DNA of 64,000 bases from contig NW_002060943.1 of the NCBI RefSeq assembly GCF_000150275.1, positions 5,545,950-5,609,949 on the forward strand, read 5' to 3'. How positions within the stretch are numbered: the stretch's first letter is position 1; every line of letters begins with the position of its first letter. Below the pieces are notes generated by a model. That model made no database searches. It was not told where the DNA came from and was given only the letters and a program-made list of their open reading frames with translations. Both the position numbers and the translations under genes were made by a program. The stretch comes from Trichoplax adhaerens (taxonomy: Eukaryota; Placozoa; Uniplacotomia; Trichoplacea; Trichoplacidae). Below, in pieces: positions 25,367 through 36,594 of the stretch.

Positions 25367-28353
25367 AATTAGCCGAAATTATTACAGGATAGATTGCTGA
25401 ATTCCTGACTGATGCCACGTTGAATCAGTCAGACTTCGATTATAATTTATTACTAGGTGATTCGCACATGAAATACTTTGGGTGTGTGTACTTTACCAGG
25501 TACTGCTCGAAAGAGATTCGTGACACTCGAAATCATAGGGGTAGAAAAAAATTCTACTGCCACGGCTGAAACTTTCGAGTTGTCCATGACTGTAGTACAG
25601 TGATAAATACGTATAACCTATACACTCCCTATACATTCTAGTACATCGTCGCAAAAATGAAGTTCATTACAAGGTAAAACACTTTCAGCCATCGTATCCA
25701 GGGATTGGAGAAAAGAGTCCTTACAGTAGGTATCCCCATTTCAGTTTGTAACTTGCTTGTCGTTCTTCAACAAAATGCCGCCGGCAAGTGTTGGTGGGTG
25801 TGTAACGTGATAACTAACTTGATGTATGTCTGATACCATGTGTATTTCAGCATAATAGTCTCTGCTTTGGTCTGCATATTGTTGATCTACTATCCAATAT
25901 AGTAGATAGTATAGAATATTTAGAACTTGATGGCAGTCATGAGATCCAAGTCTCTGGCAGGCCTAGTTTCGTCAACCGCACTCACTACCGTGCTTGAAAT
26001 GAGTCTGTACAGGCGCTAAGTTACATCAGCGGTCATGCACATAGGGTTAAAGGACTAACTCGAGTCAGTTCACTGCAAGCATCGAATAGGAGTTTACCAA
26101 ATTACAATTTTCGATTAGCTTACGATTTGACCTTTGTATCGGATAGGTGCTAGATTGGTCGCATTGGCTATTGCAGTTGATATTCTCTTCAAGCAAAGTA
26201 CGTTCCTGTAGGGTGCCATCATTCGACTGATAGTATATTAACATTGCTTTTATCAATTGCTACACGTTCTACAGTACAAGTGATTGTGTGTCTGACCAAT
26301 ACTATAATTTATAGAAGAACTTGGTATCGACACTCTGGTATCAATACGATCCATTTGGAAAGTAGGCTATTCCTGTTAACTGCTTCCACTCTTTCAACGC
26401 TATCCTATCTAAAAAGACAAGTCATGCAGGAAGGGGAAAGTATGCCGTAAGTAGAACTATCTTTTATCGTCTCTTTTAATCGTAACTGCTTATGTATTGT
26501 GTATTGTATTGTTACTGTATTGGAGAATGGGTTACGAGTAAAAAAAATGATTCAATGCTTGAAGTAATCAAGAACAAGGACGAAGTTGATTGCCATCGTA
26601 TCTTGCTGCTCATATCATTGATTAATCGCATTGATTTTCATCTGGACATAGCATTTAGTGGATTTTACGATATGCTAGTGATTTCTTATAGAAATGGAAG
26701 TGATTACTACATTGAACGACCAGTATTCTTCCCCAGTACTTTATAAGCAAAGACCTACTACTGGTTATTGATGTTTAGTTGGTAGGCTAAGAAGTACGCC
26801 CAACATCGATCTTATCATCGTCGAAGGAAACGTACCGTATAGATGAAACTGTTGTGTGACTAAAGATAATAATGGTATACAAGACATGAGTAGGAGTAAT
26901 ATTTTAATCTATTGAACCAATTAGAAAAGAATTGCAAATGATTCGATTATGGGATTGAGTTCAAGCCTACCGTTTGGGGATGCTTTTAATAAAGCTGTTA
27001 TAACGTGTATATTTTAATCAACGGTTGGCTTATGACGTATCGTTATCTGCATGAATTTCGATGGATTAGATTGATAAAGATACACAGATGTAGCCTTTAC
27101 TAACAGAGTTTGATTTAGCGATAACTCTAGTTATGCCATTAATAATAATGATGGCGATAACTCCATCAGTAAGTAGGCATAATAAAGTCTTGATGTCTTG
27201 TAAAGTGATAGGTAAGTGATGACAGGAGTCATGCCCGGAAGACGTTTGCTATTGTACTGCACATTCTCTACTTTGTAAGTTAAATTTATGCTTACAGTAA
27301 AATAGCGACAGCAACTTGAGTTTGGTCACGCTCAATTTCATGTAGGGTGGATACAATATCTGGTTCATATTTTTAGTAAATGTACGTATCTCGAGTACAG
27401 TCGATAGTTACTGTTCTTTTCTCTTTTTCTAGTCGGATATATGACACATACGGTATTTAGCGATGAAGTACAGAAGAAAGAAATAAGCTTTCTATTCTCG
27501 TATCGTGACGTTATATTTCATTAGCATAGATTGATGCTCCAATGTCCTTTTAACAAGGAGTATTAGCATCTGGATTGAGTCTCTGCTACTGTAATCAACT
27601 GTAGATGCGTTTCTATTCTATGTCTGAGTCATCCAGCATTACATAATTCGGTGTATTTATCACAGGCAAAGTGCGGCAGCATCAGGATATACTTATAAGC
27701 GTCGATCGTTGTTCAACTACTTCGTCAATATTTAGAGTCAATTACTAGTTAATTAATGTTTTGTAAGACACTCAATTACTCCTTCCATACATGCACTTTT
27801 TGATACTAAAAAACCTGTTCGAAATTACGGTTTATGGTCTTGCATGGGTAGGAAGTGAATATCTTCGCACACAAAGTGCATTTTGTGTTCTAGAATTCTG
27901 ATGTTAAAAATATCGGAATTATGAGTTGTTGAAGAGTGGGTGACATTCAGGAAAAAAAAAATTTTATCCAGATATCTATGAAAATATTGAGGTGCATGTT
28001 ATAACGAAGATGGTATACTCTTGATTATCGGCATTATGCGATGTTGTATAAGTTAACTACGTACTTCATTTGCTCGATTGCTATCATACTTATATTGGGA
28101 TCAAAATTGATTGCTTACCATTCGTAAAGGTCAATATTCATGTTGGTGTAGTGACAATTCGAGTACGCTGCATAAAAGAGGTTGCCAATCTTTTAAATGT
28201 TATACGTACGACGCAGTATTATAACAATTTTTATTGTATACAACTACTACTTGATTATAAAGCGTATCATATATCATACGTGTATATGAAGACTGATATT
28301 TTTTATTCTGTATTCATGTTTTAATGAAAGTACAAACATATTTTTTTATTCAG

Positions 28354-30962
28354 CTGGTTCCATGGCCCTTTATCGCGTGGTCAAGTGGACGAGCTACTTC
28401 GAGGCTCGCCTCTCGGTAGTTTCCTAGTTCGCTCTAGTACGACACGGCCAGGAGATTATGTTTTATGTGTTCGGTAAGATAATACTTGAAATTGCACGGT
28501 AGATCTAGTTTGAGCAGCTTTCAATGTAATGGTCTATGCTATGTCATTTAAGCGTATTATAAAAAAGAAGCGCTTAGAAATATTTTACCCTACTTTTGAT
28601 ACCGGAATTTGATATAGAATACCACTTATATTGTCCTATTGAGAAAATACAGTAACAGGCTGTATAACTAGTACTCTGGTATACCTCGCACTCAATGGTT
28701 GTGTTTGTCGCATTACTTTGCATCTAAATTAGCAATGGAAGATTCTCATTTAAATGGTGCATGAACGCTAGACCTAAGCATAGAGAGTATTGTGCACTTT
28801 GTGTTAGTAAGAGTAGTGGACGATTGTTGTTAAACATTTTTCTATATCTAGCTCTCTTGTAATGAAGATATGAAGATTTATATTACCTTACAGAGGGTAT
28901 TGCTTATTTTATAATTATTTATTAATTTAATCGCACGTAATGCTTGATGAAAATTAGAGTTAATGAAAAAATTGTCATAAATTAACGATACGCTATTACC
29001 AGACAAAAGCGATTGGTTGAGAATTCGTAATTTCAGTTTTCTTTATCTTCATTACATTTCCTATATTGCTGATTTGAAAATACTACAGTATAGTATTTTG
29101 TATTTTATATGCTTCCTTAGCGTAAGTTGATTGAAACTGGTCGTATAGTATATTTAACAATGTTATGATTGAGTGATTTATGTTTTATAATATCGTAGTT
29201 GTCTCGTGGTCGCTTATTTTTCGTTAAAACATGTATCAGGGTACATGCCACCACATTTTGATGATGCTACGTTATTACAGATTTTTATTAATCCATGATT
29301 TATTTGTAAACTTGTAATATTTAAAAGCACTGTTTGTACATTTTATGTGAAGGCTATTTTAACAGTAAATAATACTAATTTACAAATTGTGATCTATAGG
29401 GAAAGCAACATGGTGAAGCATTATATCATAGAGAAGAAAAGTGATTCTGAGTACGAAATTGGATCACAGCCTTTTCCTGATTTATTATCGGTCATAGATT
29501 TTTATAAAATTCATGTTCTTGATACTACTGTCCTTACCGGTGCTGTTGAGGTGAGCGAGCTAATTTTAGATATGTTATGACGTAGAAATTGGGATTATTA
29601 ATTCGATACCATCGATGCTATAATATACTAATCGGTAAAATTTTTACGCCTATTTAATGGTAAACCGACTTAGGTTGAAACAGAAACGAAGGAAACAGAA
29701 GAGAACGAATCAGAAAAGAAGGAAACAAGTACACCTCCCAATAATAATAGCAATTCAAACACTGCGTATAAACCAAACACTGCAGAGTCCAAAATGAAGG
29801 TTATGATGCGCGTAATTGCGTTATACGATTTTAATGCAAGGGTAAGTCATTATGTGCAGAGTTTACGCTTTAGTTATAATTTAACAATTCACTAAGTGGC
29901 TAGATAGCGTTCATTTGTTACGCATTGATTTGAGCTGCATCGTTGTGTGCTAAAGCAGGGACTGCTCGAAAATGGGACAATCGAAATGGCCAACAGAATA
30001 GTCGGCTTACACATCGCTATTATAGTCAACGGCCGTTTCCTGTCCCTGCCTCTTCTTTCGATTAGTCCCTGGCTATAGTCATTTTTCGAATTAGTTTCAT
30101 AACCCTTAACAGATATTTCTGCTCACAATAGTTAAATTTGCTGTTATTGTCTTTTATTGCTGGTAATATGCAGTACTGTGAATGCATGCCAAAGCAAGTC
30201 TTACTACGTTTGATAATAGGATGCTATGACCTTACGTGTCTATCTTTAAAAGATTGAATAAACTGGCTGTTCATACTATATTAACTTTAGGATGAAGAAG
30301 ATCTTCCGTTTACAAAGAATGAGATATTAGACGTTATCGGGATGCAAGAAGCCAACTGGTGGACAGGTAGAAATTCAAAAGGAGCTGTAGGAGCTGTTCC
30401 TGCTCCTTATTTACGACCAGTAAGTATACAAGGATTGCTACGAAAGTTATTTTCGGAACATTATAGAATTAGCTGTTACTATTTGTATATTAAGAAATAA
30501 GATTAATGTTGTTATCATTTCTCTCACAGCTTCCGGAAGAGGAGAGCGAAAAGTTACCCGTTATGGCAAAAGCCATTTGTGATAGGCCAAGAAATCCTTA
30601 CGATCCAACCGCTCTGTCTTATCAAGTAAGTAAATCTAGGCAACGTAAATTTATCAGTAATGCTATATGAAATTTCTGCTTAAGTTACTATTTCATGGAG
30701 ATTTTCTTTCCTGAATCTGGCGAGAATATAAAGACCTAATTATTAGTTGGTTTATAAATGAAAAATAAGGGGTTATTTGTAAGTATTGTAATTTATTCTT
30801 GCTTTACAGTCCGGCGATATAATTAAAGTTTTAGAGAAATCTGATACTGGCTTATGGACTGGTGAATTGAAAGGACACACTGGTAAATTTCCTTTCACTC
30901 AGGTGGTACTACTTAGTGAACTGGATGGGTCAAATGATACATGGGAAAGTTTTACAAATTAA
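28354..30962 (+). CDS. CRK: CRK/CRKL-type adaptor protein (SH2-SH3-SH3), first exon unresolved
   Basis: CRK couples phosphotyrosine receptors to Rac/Rap exchange factors in the cytosol. Six exons join in consistent phase: 28354-28473, 29400-29550, 29674-29841, 30291-30419, 30530-30625, 30810-30962. Exons 1-2 give an SH2 domain: WFHGPLSR, the FLVR phosphotyrosine Arg in GSFLVRSS, HYIIEKK, then FYKIH-LDTT, which is diagnostic for CRK. An acidic linker follows, then SH3-N (ALYDFNAR, DEEDLPF, NWWTG, VPAPYLRP) and, after a 22-residue linker, the atypical SH3-C (YDPTALS, GLWTGEL, GKFPFTQVVLL). The ATG-bearing exon is upstream, ending two bases into a codon. The linker between the SH3 domains has no Tyr comparable to the vertebrate regulatory site. 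Confidence 0.93.
29957..30070. mobile_element. Candidate MITE-like element in CRK intron
   Basis: This 114-base segment in the intron after the SH2-SH3 linker exon begins AGGGACTGCTCGAAA and ends with the near-perfect reverse complement TTTCGATTAGTCCCT. Further inverted similarity lies inside (GGGACA / TGTCCC). It has no coding capacity. I could not identify a clear target-site duplication. Confidence 0.4.
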
Positions 30963-31637
30963 ATTTTTTAATCGTATTCGGATAGGCTTGAAAGTATTCA
31001 GTAAAGACAGTACAAGTTTGTTCTATCAGCTCGTCAATGCGTAATTATAACGGCGACTGCAAAATGATTGTAATGTAATACAAATTATGATATGTAAGGG
31101 CAATTAAAGTTGCTGTCCAGTTTAAAGAGGTACTTTTACATATGTCACTGCGTTAGATCCTTTTAATATATCAAAATTTTGTTCGCTCATTTTGGTTAGT
31201 TATTGATAAGTTTTGCGTTGGTAAGAGATGAAATGTGTATGTTTTGTACTGCAGTTTATTACTTGATACGGTTTATTTTACTGATTAGTTCTTGTATATA
31301 GGTAACCATTAAAAAGGACCATTGATAGTAATTATCTGATAAGTCATACTCGATTTTTGAGGGTTATCATAATATTTATTATTAATACAGTATTGGTCTC
31401 ATACAAGTTATTTTGCGTAATTTAAATTGCTTGCGTCTTACATCGTCTTATCAAGTACAGTAATAAGAATGTATTCTATTAAAAATTTGGTATTAGTGAC
31501 TTGATGCTATTCACATAAATGATCTTGTGTACTTTCATGCATCAGTATTGCTGGCTTGGTGAAACAGTAGAAAGTTTTATTTACAGCATGGACATTGAGG
31601 TCATTTACAGTACAGCTCGCTCGTTTGGCTAAACGAA

Positions 31638-32110
31638 TTTTTGGGTTAAGATTCTTTGAGAAGTGTTGAAGGGAAAAAGCTTTTAAAAAGTATTTTCCAT
31701 TTTCAAGTCCCGCGTCCATCCCAGCATTTTTGGGTTAAGATTCTTTGAGAAGTGTTGAAGGGAAAAAACTTTCAAACGGTATTTTCCATTTTCAAGTCCC
31801 GCGTCCATCCCAGCATTTTTGGGTTAAGATTCTTTGAGAACTGTTCAAGGGAACTACTGTTCTATTAAATTTTTGGGTAAGATTCTTTGAGAACTGTTCA
31901 AGGGAAAAAGCTTTCAAACAGTATTTTCCATTTTCAAGTTCCGCGTCCATCCCAGCATTTTTGGGTCAAGATTCTTTGAGAACTGTTCAAGGGAACTACT
32001 GTTCTATTAAATTTTTGGGTTAAGATTTTTGGGTAAGATTCTTTGAGAACTGTTCAAGGGAAAAAGCTTTCAAAAAGTATTTTCCATTTTCAAGTCCTGT
32101 GTCCATCCCA
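31638..32110. repeat. Tandem array of ~89-bp units with short 54-bp variants
   Basis: Anchors TTTTTGGGT(T)AAGATTCTTT occur at 31638, 31727, 31816, 31870, 31958 and 32012/32026. Long units carry AAAGTATTTTCCATTTTCAAG and GCGTCCATCCCAGCA. Short units replace that block with AACTACTGTTCTATTAA. The order is long, long, short, long, short (with a stutter), long. Confidence 0.9.
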
Positions 32111-32254
32111 GCGCTAGATTGATGAAAATTGAATCAATCAGCATAGAGACGCACACCTACGGCGTTGTAAGAGAGAATTTCTCTTCGGAAATCCCTAGCA
32201 AGCAGCATTTCCAGTTGACTACTGTAGTCCAGTAAGTGTTGGGAGATTAATGAA

Positions 32255-32327
32255 TTTTCCTACACTGTACTTGGCTGCAACTTTGCCAATACTGGACAGT
32301 GTCCAGTTTGAGTGAAGTGTAGGAAAA
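32255..32327. repeat. 73-bp inverted-repeat element with inner palindrome
   Basis: Perfect 12-bp arms, TTTTCCTACACT at 32255-32266 and AGTGTAGGAAAA at 32316-32327, enclose a 17-bp palindrome ACTGGACAGTGTCCAGT at 32291-32307. No coding content. Confidence 0.75.
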
Positions 32328-32444
32328 AAACATTTTCAACGAGTGCAGAATGCGAATGCAATTGTCAAGAAAATGATGTCACTCATGACGATTCACTGCA
32401 GCAGACTGTGACGTTCCTTTTGCGTCAGAGCTATCCGTACGATC

Positions 32445-32725
32445 GTGTACAGTGTACAGTCTGAATTGCTACAGTCCATTTTCCATCAAAGGGCCGATTG
32501 CCACCCAACAGACATGTGTACAGTTCAGTACTGAATGGACTGACTGTACTCTACGTACACTGTATAGTATGGGCCAGACTGCAGCAGTTACGCACTTCAC
32601 GTGTCGTTTTTTCTTTTTCTGTTGCTCCTTTTACAGTACAAAGTTACAAGAAATCTCCATGGTACTCACCAGTACAGTACTGTAGGTACACTTGAGTACA
32701 AAACTGCACAGTACAGTACAACGAG
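32445..32725. promoter_or_regulatory. Cluster of TACAGTAC/TGTACAGT palindromic words upstream of p47
   Basis: Words such as GTGTACAGTGTACAGT, CCAGTACAGTACTGTA and GCACAGTACAGTACAA recur within 280 bases, 240-520 bases before the p47 ATG. Similar clusters sit upstream of three other gene starts in the window, which suggests a promoter-linked sequence family. A regulatory role is inferred only from position. Confidence 0.35.
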
Positions 32726-32961
32726 CTATACTCTACACTTGCCTGTCGTTCAAACACTTGTACAAGACCTGCAGCAGTTGGACATTCTTTTGTCCAGTGT
32801 TCAATCATTAGATCATCAGCATTTTTTGACTTCTCAATCATTGCTAATAGGGCTGAAATTAGCTGTAATTAATTGAATCTGCAAGACAGTCCTGTCAACC
32901 AATTACGACTGGAAAGCGTGAAAATTAGACATTACTACTGAATCAAATATCTAAATGCCAC

Positions 32962-35900
32962 ATGGCTGATAGCGAAACGTCGATGATTGCCAATTTTGTC
33001 AGCATAGCTGGCACGGATGCTGATCAAGCCAGATTTTATTTGGAAGCTTCCAATTGGAATTTGAAAGTAAGTTCTTTTGACTTTGCTGCGTCATGGACTA
33101 CTAGGTTTTCTTCTAGTGGTCCATGGCTGCGTGCATTGGTTTCTATTTGCTTACGTATATCTTGTACAAGGGTTGCACTTCTTTGGCCATGTAGTCTTTC
33201 TGTACTTTAGAAATGGATCAAGTCATTTTGGACTTCTAGAGTTCAAAGACTGCACCCAGCAGACCACGAAGATAATTCGACTTGTTGTACTGTACTGTAC
33301 TGTACTTTGCTTACAGAACGACTTCCAAGTCACGTACAAGTTGTCAGCGGATGGAGATCGCATTGCATTATTTCAGTTAAAGAACGCATCTTTGATCGAT
33401 TTTCACTTTTCACTGTCAATGTTGATCCAGAAGACGATCTTGTAAAGCTCAAACTAGTACGTTAAAATAACCAGCATAATACTGTAATGGAGTCAGTGAA
33501 AGCTCTTACTATTCCCTTGTCATCCTTGATACATTTTCACTTTTCAGTGGCAATGTTGATCGAGGAGACAATCTTGTAAAGCTCAAACTAATGCCTTAAA
33601 ATTACCAGCATAATACTGTAATGGAATAAGTCAATGCTGTTACTATTCCGTAGACATTCTTGATACATTTACACTTTTCAGTGGCAATGTTGATCCCGGC
33701 CGGAGACGATCATGCAAAGCTGAAACTAGCGCCTTAAAATAACCAGCACAATACTGTCATTGAATAAGTGAATGCTGTTACTCTTCCATACCTAGTTTTA
33801 TCTTTCGCGATTCAACCTGATTCTCTTCTTTTCAACCATGACGAAAAGTAACATTTCATCCCAAACGCTATTGTATATTTTTAATTAAAAGCTGATATTT
33901 ACCCCATCATGTTGGGCCAATTTGTAAAATTTGTAGTTTATAAAATTGTCTTTGTAGATGACGCTTAACTAATCTAAATTATATACGTATGTCATTTATG
34001 ATACGTACGCAGCTTGCACTTGCAAGATATTATGACCGTGGCGATGATTCTTTCGAAGATTCTGAAGTATCAACTCAGGTAAAGTGATGCTTACTTACAC
34101 TACGATGTAGTTTTGAGTTCGCCTAGTTTGAAGTGCTTGTCAATGGCATTGACTCGATACAACCAACATCTTGGTCTTAATGATTAATTAAAAGTTTTCG
34201 TACTTAGTGGTGCAAATGTTTGTAATTGTTTAATACTACGTGACTCGAAAGAGTTTTTATTGATAAATTGATCTTTGCAACAGTCGTTCGTAAGGGAGGA
34301 CCAGCGTGCAGGTGGTGGTGTCAGGCAGCAGAAACAAAAATCCAGGTTGATAATTAATTCAATTCTACATTTAAAGTAGATTGAACTTGTACAGTGTCAC
34401 AAACTAGAATATTCTTCATCCAATGAAGATGCATATCAGATATTAGCCGGCTTTAGCTTTCATTCTCTAACTCTACTATCTTAACAATGTAATTATACTC
34501 TATATGTAATATTAGACCCAAGTTTGCGTCTTCATCTGATTATTTTAAACCGGATGATGATGAGGAAGAAGATGAAGCTGGACAAGAATTTTATGCCGGC
34601 GGTTCTGAAAAGAGGTAACGCCACGCATATTCACCATTGGTTTGCTAATTAAGAAAATTCTTCGATTGTCATGTAATGTATATCGTGTTTGTAAACTAGT
34701 GGTCAAGTTGTAAAGGGTCCCCCTAGGAAGAAAACGCCTTCATCGATTGCGGAATCCGTTTTTAAAGAAGCTAAGGCGTATGTAGATTAAAGGTGTTAGC
34801 GTTTGCCTTAATCTCATTACTTAATTACTTAATTGAAATCATTATAATTGACAGTCATGGAGCTGAAGCAGTGTCACCTGACGAAGACGATGGTGAGAAA
34901 GCAAAGATGGCGCCCTTTGGTGGATCAGGTATATACAGTACTATACGGTAGACTGATGAATTGCGAGACTACAAGTAGATAATGTTGTCGCGATGTACCG
35001 TTTTAATATGTCGGCTTCTGCATATCTGCGATAAATCCAGGACACCGATTAGGTGACGAAGACGGACCTTCTACTGGCGCCGCCACGTCCCTCACTAGTT
35101 CTCAAGCACCAAAAGATACCAAAAAGGTTTGCAACAATTACTACTATAATTATAATAAGTATGTATCAGCGACGAATAAAAACACGCTGATATTCAATTT
35201 TATTATAATTATCAACCGTCAATGGTAATTGAATTTAGGTAAATATAAATATACAATTTTGGGCTAATGGATTTTCTGTCGATGATGGACCTCTTCGAGA
35301 TCCGAATGATCCAGCGAACAAGCAATTCCTAGAAGAAGTTAGTAAAGGGTAAGCATTGCATTTTTTCCAAATGTGCCAAATATAGTAAAATGGTGAAATT
35401 GATCTTATTCAGCGAAATTGTATTTGTTGTACTGTTAGCTATGTCCCTTCTGAGTTAATGGCGATGGCAAAAGGCAGAGAAGTCGCAGTTAATTTGGTAG
35501 ACAAACGTTCAGAGGATTACGTCAAGCCTAAGCAAAAATTAAAAGCTTTTACTGGACAAGGACATATGCTCGGAAGGTATGCTAGAATATTAATTATGTT
35601 TAGACCTTTGCTCATAATAGCAATTTATAAACTTGCTTTGGTAGTCTTGTATAAAATGAACGCGGAAAATGAAATGTGGTTATAAATCTTCACTATAATT
35701 ATTAACTACGATCGTAGTGATGATAACGGAGAAGATAATGATGAACAGCCTTTACTTGATGCCAGATATTCAAATAATTCATGGTGGCGTAGCATGTACA
35801 TTGTTTTACAGTTATTCGTCATGCGGATGTTAGTCAATTTAGGCTTTTTCAGGTATAACACAGGTTATATTAATGACTGAGTAGAATGTAGTAGTATTCG

Positions 35901-36594
35901 CGTATAAGTATAGCTGATTTGAACGGTGCTACTCTGGTACTTTTATTGCCACTGTTCGATGTTCGGCTGTCAATTAAGGGCTATAGTTATAGTATTTAGC
36001 ATTAGTAGCTGATAATACAAATCTTGCGATGCTGAAGTGTTGTAACGAACTTTCTTCACTTTTATTTTTATCTTAGTCCAGCACCGGCGGTTTCTTCTCA
36101 AACTTCTTCAACTAGCGCCACTTCAAATGAACCTCAAAATACAGTTAAGCCAAACGTTGATGAAAGCCAACCGACGACTTCGATAACTATCCGTTTATCT
36201 GATGGAACAAGGTTATTGATGACGTTATTAGATATTTTTTTATCACTTTTTTTTGGAGTTGATATAAACTAGTAATTAATTGTTAAATTCAATTTAACTT
36301 GAAATATTTTTCTTCCGTATTCGGTTGCTAGGCTTGTAACCAGGATGAATGTATCAAGCACAGTCGGAGATTTGAGGCAGTTCATTAGTCGGTATGCATT
36401 TTGTTACACGACTTATTTCCATGTTGCTTTCTAAGTTTTTCAACGGGACATTTTTATATAGGGCCCGACCATTACCTCCCGGTAGTAAATTCAATCTATT
36501 GACTACATTTCCTAACAAGATTTTGGACAATGATTCCTTAACGTTGGAAAGTGGAAATCTGCTCAATTCGGTTATTGTTCAGCGATTGGCTTAG
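32962..36594 (+). CDS. NSFL1C: p47 / NSFL1 cofactor (UBA-SEP-UBX), p97 adaptor
   Basis: p47 binds the AAA ATPase p97/VCP and ubiquitinated cargo in Golgi and nuclear envelope membrane fusion. Thirteen exons join in frame: 32962-33066, 34013-34078, 34284-34345, 34516-34614, 34700-34777, 34855-34928, 35041-35126, 35239-35348, 35439-35576, 35718-35852, 36077-36211, 36332-36391, 36462-36594. Exon 1 encodes a UBA-like domain ([19 protein letters not shown]). The acidic middle contains [13 protein letters not shown] and a basic PPRKK patch. The SEP domain follows ([32 protein letters not shown]). The UBX domain ([25 protein letters not shown]-like [10 protein letters not shown]) ends the protein. 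Skipping exon 10 gives 381 residues, close to the usual length of about 370; including it gives 426. The ATG at 32962 begins MADSETSM. Confidence 0.93.
33398..33792. repeat. Three-copy tandem repeat (134 bp) in p47 intron 1
   Basis: Copies begin near 33398, 33532 and 33666. Each carries CACTTTTCA, a GTCAATG/GGCAATGTTGATC block, AAAGCTCAAACT, CCAGCATAATACTGTAATGG and a GTTACTATTCC-like end. The third copy has a small insertion (CCGGCC). It lies fully inside the first intron. Confidence 0.85.
35718..35852 (+). other. Frame-neutral p47 exon encoding acidic dileucine plus hydrophobic segment
   Basis: The exon is 135 bases, phase 2 on both sides, with an AG acceptor (GATCGTAG) and GTATAA donor. 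It can be kept or skipped without changing frame. It encodes [19 protein letters not shown], then NNSWWRS and a hydrophobic run [19 protein letters not shown]. It sits between SEP and UBX, where known p47 proteins have only a flexible linker. Skipping joins HMLG directly to SPAPAVSS, as expected of p47. A cassette exon is therefore likely; this is inferred without transcript data. Confidence 0.55.

Larger units (their letters stand above)
23111..28353. other. Intergenic region before CRK exons
   Basis: No intact gene is recognised. It contains a two-copy 148-bp repeat (25071-25366). Several coding-like short frames occur, for example the 84-codon frame ending at 26746 and a run near 23582-23683. 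The missing first coding exon of CRK must lie here. Two candidates keep the required phase: ATGAAGTTCATTACAAG before GTAAAA at 25656-25672, and ATGCC before GTAAGT near 26443. Confidence 0.45.
30963..32961. other. CRK 3' flank and p47 upstream region
   Basis: No gene is recognised. It contains the long/short tandem array (31638-32110), a 73-bp nested palindrome (32255-32327) and a cluster of TACAGTAC-type palindromic words (32445-32725) just before the p47 start. Short open frames here read through those repeats and have no protein-like character. Confidence 0.6.

Noticed and set aside
28070-28324. 84-codon frame just before the CRK SH2 exon as CRK N-terminus
   Set aside because: It ends in a stop before the SH2 exon and shows no SH2-like or CRK-like sequence; it lies in the likely first intron.
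32452-32876. Short overlapping frames in the p47 upstream region
   Set aside because: They read through TACAGTAC-type repeats, overlap each other in different frames and have no domain.
35577-35685. In-frame extension of the p47 SEP exon into the following intron
   Set aside because: The GTATGC donor at 35577 restores the family sequence; reading on gives a hydrophobic tail and a stop, best seen as unspliced intron.
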